A stretch of 10,584 bases of DNA from CAZPBN01 sp964584935 (GCA_964584935.1 CAZPBN010000038.1:1-10584), one strand, 5' to 3'; shown: positions 1-7,312, counted from the stretch's first letter. The notes: generated by a model from the letters alone, not told the origin. A program made the numbers and translations.

Positions 1-2
1 AG

Positions 3-1034
3 ATGTTTACTTTTATGGTGAAAATAAGACAACAGTTGTTGACAAGAGAAGTCTCTCTTTTCTTTTCGAGCTTCTCTTTGCTTTCCATTCAGCAGAGTCC
101 AGAAGTCCCCTTGCATACTCTCCGAAGGTGTCACAACTCTTTTTGGGATTCAAAATTTCTTCAAGTTTCCCGTCTTTGGATGCCAGGATCATCTTTGCCA
201 GAAACCCTGCGTGAGCTTTTAAACCATCAAAGCGGCATTCCCACATGGGAATTCCAGCCCGATTGGATTCGCAAAGGCCGCGGTGAGGATATGGAGCTGG
301 ATTATGTTTGGGGAAAGACAGAAACCCTTGAGTATGTGGCCCGTGAAGGCATAACAGCCCGGTTTGAACCCGGAGAACGTTATTCCTACTCCAACACCAA
401 CTACACCATCCTGGGGCTTGTGATCGAAGCTGTGACTGGAAACGATGCCATCACAGAGATTCGGGAACGGATTTTCAAACCCCTTCACTTGGAAGACACT
501 TTTCTGGAGTCCTTTGAAGAAATCCTGGGCGGGTATGTCAACCATTATCACTATGCCACCCCTCACTTTGATGAGACGGCGGGAGTCCATAGGGGATTTA
601 CAAAAATCCGGCCTTATCTTGTGGAGTCTACAACCGCCAATCTGTCCCCGGAATGGGTGGCAGGAGGAATGGTCTCGTCGGCAAGCGATTTGGTGAGGTG
701 GGCTCGAGCTATCCGTGATGGAGAACTCCTCGGCCCCGAGATGCAGAAAGAAGTCTATACCTACTATCCTCCAGAGAAATCCAGGAGTTCGCGAATGAAG
801 TATATGCAGGGAGTTATGAAAATCGAGGATTACTACGAAGCTCACACGGTTTATGGTCACTCCGGAGGCACTTTGGGGTTTACAGCCATGATGTACTGGA
901 TGGAAGACCCTGAAATGACGGTGGTCCTTTTAACCAATGTGGGGCGGATGCACACTGGATTGAGCCGGTCTCCGGTCAGCCTTTTTTACCGGGAGGTTTT
1001 GCTTCCCGCAGTGATGCGGTATCTTAACCACTAG
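3..1034 (+). pseudogene. serine beta-lactamase-family hydrolase, 5'-truncated
   Basis: The protein matches the class C beta-lactamase / DD-peptidase / esterase fold family. From residue 68 on, family features appear in order: TLRELLNHQSGIP (family form is like TLRHLLTHTSGI), the YSN motif at residues 129-131 preceded by FEPGE, a substrate-pocket GHSGG at 285-289 (KTG-like position), and a C-terminal beta-strand region ending MTVVLLTN. The nucleophile motif SxxK, which should lie about 40-60 residues before TLRELL, is missing. The first ~65 residues have no resemblance to the family and no signal peptide. Coding similarity therefore begins near 204, and the ATG at 3 is merely the first in an open frame of foreign DNA. 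Without the catalytic Ser/Lys the product cannot be an active enzyme of this family, so I call it a pseudogene. The 3' end looks natural, with a TAG stop. No ribosome site or promoter belonging to the gene is visible. Confidence 0.75.
13..195 (-). pseudogene. possible fragment of a tyrosine recombinase/integrase N-terminal region
   Basis: Read on the minus strand, this stretch stays open and gives a basic, hydrophilic peptide containing TFGEYARGLLDS followed by WKAKRSSKRKE. That pattern is reminiscent of the SAM-like core-binding domain that precedes the catalytic domain in phage-type integrases. No catalytic R-H-R-Y residues are present, so at most it is a short remnant. It lies opposite the implausible first ~65 codons of the rightward beta-lactamase-family reading frame, and the similarity of that frame to its family starts only at about 204, so a junction near 190-204 is likely. 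The family assignment is a weak impression from residue pattern alone; the peptide could be a chance open frame. Confidence 0.22.
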
Positions 1035-1070
1035 CCGCCGAGTAATGATTTACTGATAACCTATCTTTCT

Positions 1071-1118
1071 TTCAATTTTCAACGAAAAGTTAAATGAGCT
1101 TAAGGTGTCAAAATTGAA
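1071..1118. repeat. 9-base inverted repeat pair downstream of the hydrolase gene
   Basis: TTCAATTTT at 1071-1079 is exactly complementary to AAAATTGAA at 1110-1118, with a 30-base spacer. A second small dyad, AATTGA-A-TCAATT (1112-1124), overlaps the right arm. The GC-poor arms make a weak hairpin and no T-run follows, so this is a poor terminator candidate. It lies between the truncated hydrolase gene and the left repeat of the efflux operon, where a recombination border might be expected. Function unknown. Confidence 0.35.
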
Positions 1119-1146
1119 TCAATTGTAATATAATTCGGAGGTCAGC

Positions 1147-1212
1147 ATGAAATTAATTGTTAAGGTAGAGATCAAAAAGCTGAAAGATAATAAAAATGAA
1201 AAAAATAGATAG
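1147..1212 (+). CDS. 21-codon mini-ORF, possibly the 5' remnant of a gene
   Basis: An ATG at 1147 is preceded by a good Shine-Dalgarno GGAGG (1137-1141) at a 5-base spacing, and by a TATAAT hexamer at 1129-1134. The peptide is MKLIVKVEIKKLKDNKNEKN plus Arg, then TAG. It is lysine-rich, has no recognisable domain, and its last codons run into the left copy of the operon-flanking repeat. The strong ribosome site suggests a real start whose gene was cut off by the repeat junction, but chance is possible in such AT-rich DNA. The TATAAT is too close to the ribosome site to serve this frame as a usual -10 box. Confidence 0.25.
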   Translation: MKLIVKVEIKKLKDNKNEKNR

Positions 1213-1252
1213 AGTATTTAAAAAATTATTAAGCGTATGGGAATATACTTAA
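1205..1252. repeat. left copy of the direct repeat flanking the efflux operon
   Basis: This segment and 7256-7309 share, in the same orientation, the block ATAGATAGAGT, then an AT-rich stretch ending AAAAATTATTAAG, then the palindrome right half ATATACTTAA. The left copy has about 5 bases less between the first block and the palindrome. Its palindrome (1229-1252) reads TTAAGCGTAT-GGGA-ATATACTTAA, with two mismatched positions against the perfect dyad of the right copy. It begins only three bases beyond the stop codon of the TolC-like gene. The two copies bracket the operon. They could be recombination or target-site scars, or two copies of one operator, the second originally serving another gene further left. 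Confidence 0.6.
1220..1252 (-). terminator. possible terminator of the efflux operon
   Basis: On the minus strand, just after the TolC-like stop codon, the imperfect palindrome TTAAGTATAT-TCCC-ATACGCTTAA is followed by TAATTTTTT. A hairpin followed by a T-run has the layout of a factor-independent terminator, but the stem is very AT-rich and contains mismatches. The same palindrome in the other repeat copy lies at the operon's promoter, so a protein-binding role is equally likely. Confidence 0.3.
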
Positions 1253-1255
1253 ACA

Positions 1256-2557
1256 CTATTCATATTCTTCAATTATGCCCCCGGTAAGCCTCAATAAAGT
1301 ATGATAACTCTGTATTACGTTAAAGACCGCTTGTTGATAGTGATAAGCAGCATTTTGATGTATCTGTTGCACATCTCTGAAATTAAAAGAATTAATGGTC
1401 CCGTTCTGGTACTTCTCTCTGGATATTTTTAGATTCAGTTCTGCTGCTTCCAGGTTTTCTTTACCCACGTTGAGTAACTGTTTTCGAACGTTATACAATT
1501 CGTATTCCTGTGCCAGTTGATTTTTTAATTCTTGAATCATCTGCTCTTTTTCAATATCTGATATTTGTGTTTCGATTTTTGCGGCTTCCAGTGCCCGTTT
1601 ACGTTCATTACCATTGTAGATGGTATATGAAAGCGATATACCCACTGATGCATTATAACCATCAGGGTTTCGGTCGAACGCTTGACCTAATGTTCCATAA
1701 TTTGTTTCGGATTCGGTATAGCCTCCGGATGCAGTTAAAGATAAACTTGGATAGTATGCACTTTTCGCCGATTTTACATCCAATTTTGCCAGTTCCAGGT
1801 TAATATATTGATTTCGCAATGTTTTGTTATTTTCCAACATTTTATCTTTGAGAACCGGGAGTTTAAAGTTTGCTGTGTCCGGTTTGAAATCCGAAGTGAA
1901 CCGGTAATTTTGTTCCATTGATTCGGCCATCAGATAATTTAATTCGCGAACGGCATTATTATAAGACGATTGGGCGGAGAGATATTCCGAGCTATCTTCC
2001 AAAAAGGCATTTTTGGCCTGCAGCACATCATAGGTTTTAGCGCTTCCCATTTCTTTGCGTTTTTGTGCCCGTTGATAGCGGTCTTTGGACAGTTCCATGC
2101 TTGAACGGGCAACTTCAACCCGTTCCTGAAGCAATAAAATATTGTAGTAACTGAGGATAACATTAAAAATAGTATTTTCAATAACCAGAGAAACATTGCC
2201 TTCGGAAAGTCTTTCCAGCTCTTCCAGCCGGTTTTTTTGAATGCGGACACTAAATCCCCTGAAAAGTGTCTGCTGCAGTTCAACTGTTGCATTGAGGTTT
2301 TCAGATGTATACCCATTTTCGCTATCGAATCCTTCGGAGTAACTTCCGGACCCGACAAAACGGATATGTGGTAAAGCTCCAGCGTTTCCCCAGGTGTTGT
2401 TAATTTCAGCTAACTCCTGATCTTTTTTGATTGTAATAATACCGTAGTTATTTTCCAAGGCTGTGTTCACGGCATCTTCCAGCGAAAGTTTCTGTGGTTC
2501 CTGTGCCAGCGCACCAATAGTGGTAACGGTCAACATTATTATAAGCATTTTCTTCAT
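1256..2557 (-). CDS. TolC-family outer-membrane efflux channel
   Basis: This 433-residue protein is the outer-membrane exit duct of the tripartite pump. It starts with a signal peptide (MKKMLIIMLTVTTIGALA, likely cut before QE at residue 19), and the mature part has the duplicated outer-membrane efflux layout: two long alpha-helical coiled-coil regions with beta-strand segments between. Family features include LSLEDAVNTALENNYGI near residues 24-40, NNTWGNAGALP near 53-63, and a second half with SYTIYNGNERKRALEAAKIE and the late helix containing LNLKISREKYQNGTINSFNF. The ALENNYGI and NTWGNAG wording is typical of Bacteroidota homologues. No N-terminal lipobox cysteine is present, so it is not an OprM-type lipoprotein. 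The start is supported by an AAAGGAC ribosome site at 2566-2573. It is the last gene of the operon, 59 bases after the pump gene. Confidence 0.93.
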   Translation of the reverse strand: MKKMLIIMLTVTTIGALAQEPQKLSLEDAVNTALENNYGIITIKKDQELAEINNTWGNAGALPHIRFVGSGSYSEGFDSENGYTSENLNATVELQQTLFRGFSVRIQKNRLEELERLSEGNVSLVIENTIFNVILSYYNILLLQERVEVARSSMELSKDRYQRAQKRKEMGSAKTYDVLQAKNAFLEDSSEYLSAQSSYNNAVRELNYLMAESMEQNYRFTSDFKPDTANFKLPVLKDKMLENNKTLRNQYINLELAKLDVKSAKSAYYPSLSLTASGGYTESETNYGTLGQAFDRNPDGYNASVGISLSYTIYNGNERKRALEAAKIETQISDIEKEQMIQELKNQLAQEYELYNVRKQLLNVGKENLEAAELNLKISREKYQNGTINSFNFRDVQQIHQNAAYHYQQAVFNVIQSYHTLLRLTGGIIEEYE

Positions 2558-2616
2558 TTTTCTTAGTCCTTTTATTTTATGATTCAGCTATGAAAAACAT
2601 TCAGCCTGATTTTTAG

Positions 2617-5600
2617 TTATTTATCTGATTCTTCTCTTCTGATATCTTCCTTTACTTGCTGGTCAATTTGATGGTTGATAACGGCCACTTCCACCGATTC
2701 CGGTGTGATATCCTTTTTCCCGAATAATCTTTTGGTTTTTACCAGCAATTGATTCGAAACCAATATTTGAATCGGCAAAGTAAGCAGGATGAAAAAGCCT
2801 CCAAACAGGACTCCGTAAGCTACAGAGATAGCCATTGGACTGAGAAAGCGGGCTTCCGGGCTGCTTTCAAGGATTAGCGGCATGAGCCCGGCCGTAGTGG
2901 TTAACGTAGTCAGCAAAATGGGACGAAATCTTGATTTTGCGGCTTCCACAGCACCCTGAAATACCTTATAGCCTTCTATCAGCAATTGATTATAACGCGA
3001 GACAAAAATTACAGAATCGTTTATAATAACCCCGGTGAGTCCTACCATGCCAAATACACTGAACATGCAAAGAGGTTCATTGTGGATGGAATGCCCCCAT
3101 ACAGCTCCCAGGATGCCAAGCGGAATGGACAATAAGACCATCATGCCCTGCCGGTAGGATTTAAAGTAGATAATGACAATGAGTACAATAATGAGAAACG
3201 CCATCCCGAAATATTTCACCAGGCTTTGTATCTGCTCCTGGGTATCTTTTTTTTGTCCCATGTGGGTATAGGTAATCCCGGAATATTTATCCATAATACC
3301 GGGCAGTATGTTATTTTCCACCTCATTGATTATTGGAGTTATCGAAGCCCGCGGGTCTTTCATGTAGGCATCCACACGGATCACCCGCCTTCCGTTGTAG
3401 CCGTTGATCTTACTGAGGGACCTGCCCATGGACAAATCTGCTATTGTTGTGAGGGGATAGTTCCCTTTCGGGGTATGTACCAGCATATTCTCCATCTGGC
3501 CGATGGTTTTCCTGTTTTTTCCCGGATACCGTACATAAAACCAAATTTCATCCTTTCCGTCTTGTATTCGCTGCGCCAAAGCGCCGTAATAAGCGCTCCT
3601 GACCTGCCGCATTAATGAAGCCTGCGTTAAGCCCAGGGTATGTGCTTTCGGCTTTAAACCAATCCTGATTTCCTGGCTTCCCAACTGGCTGTTGTCCGTG
3701 ATATTGTAAAGGGCATCCATTCCGGATAGTCCTTCTCTCAGTTCTCTTTTGGCTTTCTCCAGGATATTGAGATCATATCCCAGCAACCCAATGGATACCG
3801 GTGCCCCAAACCGTTTGGCACGCCCACTGGAAGTGCCCATTGCAAACTTGTAGGCTTCAGGTATTTGTCCGATTTTTTTAGTCAGCGCGTTTTGGATGGT
3901 CTTATCCGTAACGTTTGTTCCCTCCGGTGGATTTAAGAAAACCCGCATCACGCCGGCATGGGTCCCGGTTTCTACATTATTAAAAGCATTGCCCAAATTG
4001 ATCTGGGTGTTTTTTACAAAAGGCTTATCCCGGTTATGCTTCTTCATCAGTTGCCGGTTGACTTCATTGAGTTTTTTCTCAACCCACAACAATTTTTCTT
4101 GGGTAAGTTCTTTGTTTGTCCCGGGTTTTAGCGCCAGGTCAATATTGAACATTTCCGAAGGGCTTGGCGGAAAGAAAGTAAACTGGAGGTGGCCACCGAT
4201 AAGCAGTCCGCCGGTGACGATCATCAAACTGGTTACAATAATCAAAACAAGCCCTTTTACTTTCAATATTCCTCTTAAAGCAGGCATGTACAATTGATCT
4301 CTCAACAAAAAGAGGACCCGGTTTGGGATTTGGCCCAATTTGCTGGTCTTTTTTGCTTCTTTTAATACCTTGGGGTTTCCCACATGAGCGGGAAGTACAA
4401 AAATTCCTTCTACAAGGGAAAATATCAGGCAGACAACAGCCGCAAACGCCAGAGCATATAGCATTTCCATAAATCCCTCAATGAAAAACAAAGGAAGAAA
4501 GGCTATTACAGTAGTCAGTATCGAGGTAAAAACAGGGGGAAGCACTTCCAGGGTTCCGTCAATGGCCGCCAGACGGGGTGATTTTCCTTTGGTAAAGTGG
4601 GTAAAAATGTTTTCCCCGATGACAATGCCGTCATCCACCAGGATACCGACTATCAGGATCATGCCCACCAGTGAAAGCTTGTCTATCGTAATTCCATAGA
4701 GTGAACCCACAATGAACATTCCGAGAAAAGATGCCGGGATACCCCAGGCCACCCACAGGGAAAGCCTGAAATTCAGCAGGAGCGTTAACAGTATAACTAC
4801 CAGCACAATTCCCATTAACCCATTTTTTATGAATATCGAAAGCTGGGAATTGATATTTTCAGTATAATCTTCCAAAACGGCAATCCGGAAATTTTCCTGT
4901 TCTTTATTGAACTTCCGGGTATAATGATTGACAAATTCTGAAATTTCTTCAATGTCTTCTGTTTCGAGTTTCGTGATGTTTATAATAACACTGGGATTCC
5001 CTTCTAAATAGCTTTCTTCAGGGTTTTCTTCATACTGCCTCTGAACACTGGCTACATCCCCGATTCTTACCAAGCTTCCTTCGGCGTTGCTTTTTACCAC
5101 AATTTTTGCAATATTATCGGGATTCACAGAACGTTGACGACTGACTACGTTAATCTGTTCCCGGGGATTACGAATGGTACCGCCGTGAATATCCAGGTTA
5201 TTCGCTTTTATGGCTTGCTGAATCTCGGCGAAGCTTAAATTGTAACGGCGAAGCTGGGTTTCATCGATGGTAACGGCAAGCTCCATCCGGTTTGAAGGCA
5301 GTCCTTCTAAAGCCACCTGGGAAATTTCACCCGATCCCAGCAGATCATCTTCAATGCGGTTGGCCATCTCATTGAGCTTTAGCCTGTCACCATCTTCTGA
5401 TGTCAATGCCAGGTACATAGCCCTATCACGTGAACGCACCTTGGAGACTATCGGTTTCTCTGCTTCTTCCGGGAAATTGGATATGCCGTCCACCTGGTTT
5501 TTGACATCAATAAGCAACTCATCAATATCATAACCGAAAGTTGAAATGATGGTAATTTGTGAAAGATTTTCCATGGATTGGGAAGTAAACTCTTTTATTC

Positions 5601-5829
5601 CCGGAACACCCCGGATGGCATTTTCAATCAGCGATGTTACCCCCTCATCCATCTGCTGGGGCGTTGCGCCCGGGTACTTTACGGTGATCCTCAATGTATT
5701 GGTTTCAACCATAGGGAAAGAGGATCTCTTCATGTTCATAAACGAGATGGTACCAAATACCAGTAGGATAATGACTACTATTTTTCCGTAAAAGGAGTAT
5801 TCAACGAATAATTTCAGAATTCTTTTCAT
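2617..5829 (-). CDS. RND-family inner-membrane efflux pump (AcrB/HAE-like)
   Basis: This 1070-residue proton-driven pump has the standard AcrB length and layout: TM1 at ~15-32, a large periplasmic loop with porter features (KYPGATPQQMDEGVTSLIENAIRGVPGIKEF), TM2-6 at ~334-480, a second TM/porter half from ~525, and TM8-12 at ~872-1030. TM4 carries the conserved acidic pair D399-D400 in VGILVDDGIVIGEN, needed for proton relay. The TM10 region reads VGLTGVIINDSVIFVSRYN (N937, D938), where AcrB has a lysine, which places it in the GVIINDS subgroup rather than with classic AcrB/MexB. The heavy-metal (CusA) subfamily signature is not evident, so organic or amphiphilic substrates are more likely than Cu/Ag. 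The gene begins 12 bases after the fusion-protein stop with no clear Shine-Dalgarno, which suggests translational coupling. The C-terminal tail is charged. Confidence 0.95.
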   Translation of the reverse strand: MKRILKLFVEYSFYGKIVVIILLVFGTISFMNMKRSSFPMVETNTLRITVKYPGATPQQMDEGVTSLIENAIRGVPGIKEFTSQSMENLSQITIISTFGYDIDELLIDVKNQVDGISNFPEEAEKPIVSKVRSRDRAMYLALTSEDGDRLKLNEMANRIEDDLLGSGEISQVALEGLPSNRMELAVTIDETQLRRYNLSFAEIQQAIKANNLDIHGGTIRNPREQINVVSRQRSVNPDNIAKIVVKSNAEGSLVRIGDVASVQRQYEENPEESYLEGNPSVIINITKLETEDIEEISEFVNHYTRKFNKEQENFRIAVLEDYTENINSQLSIFIKNGLMGIVLVVILLTLLLNFRLSLWVAWGIPASFLGMFIVGSLYGITIDKLSLVGMILIVGILVDDGIVIGENIFTHFTKGKSPRLAAIDGTLEVLPPVFTSILTTVIAFLPLFFIEGFMEMLYALAFAAVVCLIFSLVEGIFVLPAHVGNPKVLKEAKKTSKLGQIPNRVLFLLRDQLYMPALRGILKVKGLVLIIVTSLMIVTGGLLIGGHLQFTFFPPSPSEMFNIDLALKPGTNKELTQEKLLWVEKKLNEVNRQLMKKHNRDKPFVKNTQINLGNAFNNVETGTHAGVMRVFLNPPEGTNVTDKTIQNALTKKIGQIPEAYKFAMGTSSGRAKRFGAPVSIGLLGYDLNILEKAKRELREGLSGMDALYNITDNSQLGSQEIRIGLKPKAHTLGLTQASLMRQVRSAYYGALAQRIQDGKDEIWFYVRYPGKNRKTIGQMENMLVHTPKGNYPLTTIADLSMGRSLSKINGYNGRRVIRVDAYMKDPRASITPIINEVENNILPGIMDKYSGITYTHMGQKKDTQEQIQSLVKYFGMAFLIIVLIVIIYFKSYRQGMMVLLSIPLGILGAVWGHSIHNEPLCMFSVFGMVGLTGVIINDSVIFVSRYNQLLIEGYKVFQGAVEAAKSRFRPILLTTLTTTAGLMPLILESSPEARFLSPMAISVAYGVLFGGFFILLTLPIQILVSNQLLVKTKRLFGKKDITPESVEVAVINHQIDQQVKEDIRREESDK

Positions 5830-5841
5830 CTGTTTAGGAGT

Positions 5842-6978
5842 TTATATTTTCACCTGCTGTCTTATCCTGACCTCATCTCCTTCCTGCACATCAACCAAAG
5901 ACTCCGTAACGACCAGCGTACCGTTATCCAGCCCGGATATCACCACAGCATCATTTAATTCCCGTTCCACACTTATTTTTTTTAATTGTAAATGATGGTT
6001 TTTTACTATATATACCTTTTTTTCACTAACCAAAGCTTCCCTCGGTATAGCCATTCCCACGGCCTGTTTTTGAATATAAAAAGTTGCATCTACAAATTCA
6101 CCGATCCTAAAAGACTGTTTGCCCTGGGGTAGATATTTTACATAAATTTTTACCGATTGGGTATTTTCATCCAGAAAATCGGCAATCCGTGTAACTGTCC
6201 CGGTTGTCTTATGATCGTCCGAACCGGTTAAAGTCACTTTATTCCCCGGTTCAATCCATTTTGCATCTTTCGGGGGTACCGGAACCACCACTTCAAGCCG
6301 GTCGGTTCTTACGATGGATGCCAAATCGGCCCCCATGCCGGCTACAGCACCTACCTGCCGCTTTACTTGCTGAAAAGAACCGTCAAAAGGCGCGTATATG
6401 TTGTATTTATTCAAATTGATCTCTTGCTTTTCCAATGAATAGTACTCCGAGAGTATGCCTGCGGAAGCCATGAATACTTGTTCTTTTTCTGAATGGATTT
6501 CGGGTAGTTGGGGGAGTTCCTTGTGAACATCAATGGAAGTGAAAAATTGCTTCCATTTGTCGTATTCCTCAGGGAAATCCACTTGCAGATCGGGTAAAAC
6601 CGAACTAAGCTTTTGCAGGAAACTGCTTTTGCCCGCCGCAAGAGCCGCTTTTATGTCTTCATTGTAAATACGTATCAACAAATCACCTTTGTTAAAATTT
6701 TCTCCTTCTTTAAAAGGCACGTGTCCTTCCATAATCCGGCCATTTACTTCTGCAGCCAGGGATACGGTTTCATAGGAAGAAATCCTTCCCTGGTGTGTTA
6801 CCGAGGAGACCACCTGTTCATTCATCACCTTTTTTGCTTTGACGTAAAGGGCATCCTCTTGCTTCATGCTTTTTTTAGGGGCAGGCTTGTTTTTTACGGC
6901 ATAAGCAGCTAATAAGACTGCGCCAGCCAGCACAACAACTCCCGTGATTCCATACAGCGCTTTTTTCCTCTTGTCCAT
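5842..6978 (-). CDS. RND efflux periplasmic adaptor (membrane-fusion protein)
   Basis: This 378-residue HlyD/AcrA-type adaptor links the pump to the outer-membrane channel. An N-terminal membrane anchor spans residues ~8-28 with no lipobox, so it is probably held by an uncleaved helix. The first lipoyl half lies at ~70-108 (SLAAEVNGRIMEGHVPFKEG ... GDLLIRIYNED) and the second at ~192-226 (YNIYAPFDGSFQQVKRQVGA). The segment between (109-190) is short and contains prolines, so the helical hairpin is small or interrupted compared with AcrA. A beta-barrel domain (DRLEVVVPVPPKDAKWIEPG ...) and a C-terminal membrane-proximal domain (AIPREALVSEKKVYIVKN ... EGDEVRIRQQ) follow. No Shine-Dalgarno stands before the ATG (the leader reads CTAAATCA), as is common in Bacteroidota. 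It is 55 bases after the small first gene and 12 bases before the pump gene. Confidence 0.93.
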   Translation of the reverse strand: MDKRKKALYGITGVVVLAGAVLLAAYAVKNKPAPKKSMKQEDALYVKAKKVMNEQVVSSVTHQGRISSYETVSLAAEVNGRIMEGHVPFKEGENFNKGDLLIRIYNEDIKAALAAGKSSFLQKLSSVLPDLQVDFPEEYDKWKQFFTSIDVHKELPQLPEIHSEKEQVFMASAGILSEYYSLEKQEINLNKYNIYAPFDGSFQQVKRQVGAVAGMGADLASIVRTDRLEVVVPVPPKDAKWIEPGNKVTLTGSDDHKTTGTVTRIADFLDENTQSVKIYVKYLPQGKQSFRIGEFVDATFYIQKQAVGMAIPREALVSEKKVYIVKNHHLQLKKISVERELNDAVVISGLDNGTLVVTESLVDVQEGDEVRIRQQVKI

Positions 6979-7033
6979 TGATTTAGTTTAAAGGAGGTGC
7001 CCCTTTTTATAACATCCGGGAGGTCTCATACCC

Positions 7034-7222
7034 CTATTTCTCTTCATCCATCTCACGAATGGCTTCTTCCACATCTTCCAGTTGTTCCTTAAGGCATTTA
7101 TGCTGGTGTTCCAGGATTTCCCTTCTCTTTTTCCTGCTCCACAACAAAGGATGATGACCCGGCACTCCTGCACCATGGCAATGGTGAATGCCTTGTTTGG
7201 GATGACTTGAATGACAACACAT
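7034..7222 (-). CDS. small Cys/His-rich protein with C-terminal coiled coil, first gene of efflux operon
   Basis: The 62-residue product has two parts. The first ~25 residues are rich in possible metal ligands: C2, C3, H4, H7, H13, H14, C15, H16, H23, H24. From residue 29 a charged amphipathic helix with heptad-like spacing follows (RREILEHQHKCLKEQLEDVE), with H39, H41 and C43. There is no signal peptide, so it is probably cytoplasmic. The start at 7222 rather than 7249 is chosen because AAGGAG (7230-7235) lies 7 bases upstream of it. It precedes the adaptor gene by 55 bases and shares the operon promoter. Short proteins of this kind (Cys/His-rich head, helical tail) occur near metal or efflux operons, but I cannot name the family. 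A metal- or thiol-binding accessory role is inference only. Confidence 0.65.
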   Translation of the reverse strand: MCCHSSHPKQGIHHCHGAGVPGHHPLLWSRKKRREILEHQHKCLKEQLEDVEEAIREMDEEK

Positions 7223-7229
7223 AATTGAA

Positions 7230-7235
7230 CTCCTT
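7230..7235 (-). promoter_or_regulatory. Shine-Dalgarno site setting the start of the small Cys/His-rich gene
   Basis: AAGGAG on the minus strand sits 7 bases before the ATG at 7222. The alternative upstream ATG at 7249 has no such site. It is one of the few clear ribosome sites in the operon; the adaptor and pump genes lack one. Confidence 0.6.
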
Positions 7236-7268
7236 TTTTGATGAAACAAGTTTTTATAGATAGAGTGT

Positions 7269-7299
7269 CAATTTATAAAAATTATTAAGTATATGCAAA
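7269..7299 (-). promoter_or_regulatory. candidate promoter of the efflux operon
   Basis: On the minus strand, TTTG (7299-7296) lies 18 bases before TATAAATTG (7277-7269). This is close to the Bacteroidota pattern of a TTTG element about 19 bases before TAnnTTTG. In sigma-70 terms, TTGCAT and TATAAA are 15 bases apart, which is short. The TTTG falls in the centre of the palindrome, so a protein bound there would block transcription. The start codon of the first gene follows about 47 bases further on. Confidence 0.35.
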
Positions 7300-7309
7300 T
7301 ATACTTAAT
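7284..7309. promoter_or_regulatory. perfect palindrome, probable repressor operator of the efflux operon
   Basis: Arms ATTAAGTATAT (7284-7294) and ATATACTTAAT (7299-7309) are exact inverted copies around GCAA. This size and AT-rich dyad form suit a dimeric winged-helix repressor such as an ArsR/SmtB-type protein, by general resemblance only. It overlaps the upstream element of the predicted operon promoter. No regulator gene is found in the window. Confidence 0.5.
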
Positions 7310-7312
7310 TGA

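Larger units (their letters stand above)
7256..7309. repeat. right copy of the direct repeat flanking the efflux operon
   Basis: This segment has the same orientation as 1205-1252. It contains ATAGATAGAGT (7256-7266), an AT-rich stretch, and a perfect palindrome (7284-7309). It lies directly upstream of the first operon gene. Immediately beyond it (from ~7313) an unrelated rightward coding remnant begins with no start codon, so the outer edge of this repeat appears to be a DNA junction. Confidence 0.6.

Noticed and set aside
219..860. 213-codon minus-strand open frame
   Set aside because: It is antisense to the clearly recognisable part of the hydrolase (YSN, GHSGG) and shows no domain of its own.
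1114..1134. TTGAAT and TATAAT as a promoter pair
   Set aside because: The hexamers are only 9 bases apart, and the GGAGG follows so closely that a normal start site would leave it out of the transcript.
1939..2358. 139-codon minus-strand frame inside the TolC-like gene
   Set aside because: It is an out-of-frame reading of the same strand, within a gene whose correct frame is unmistakable.
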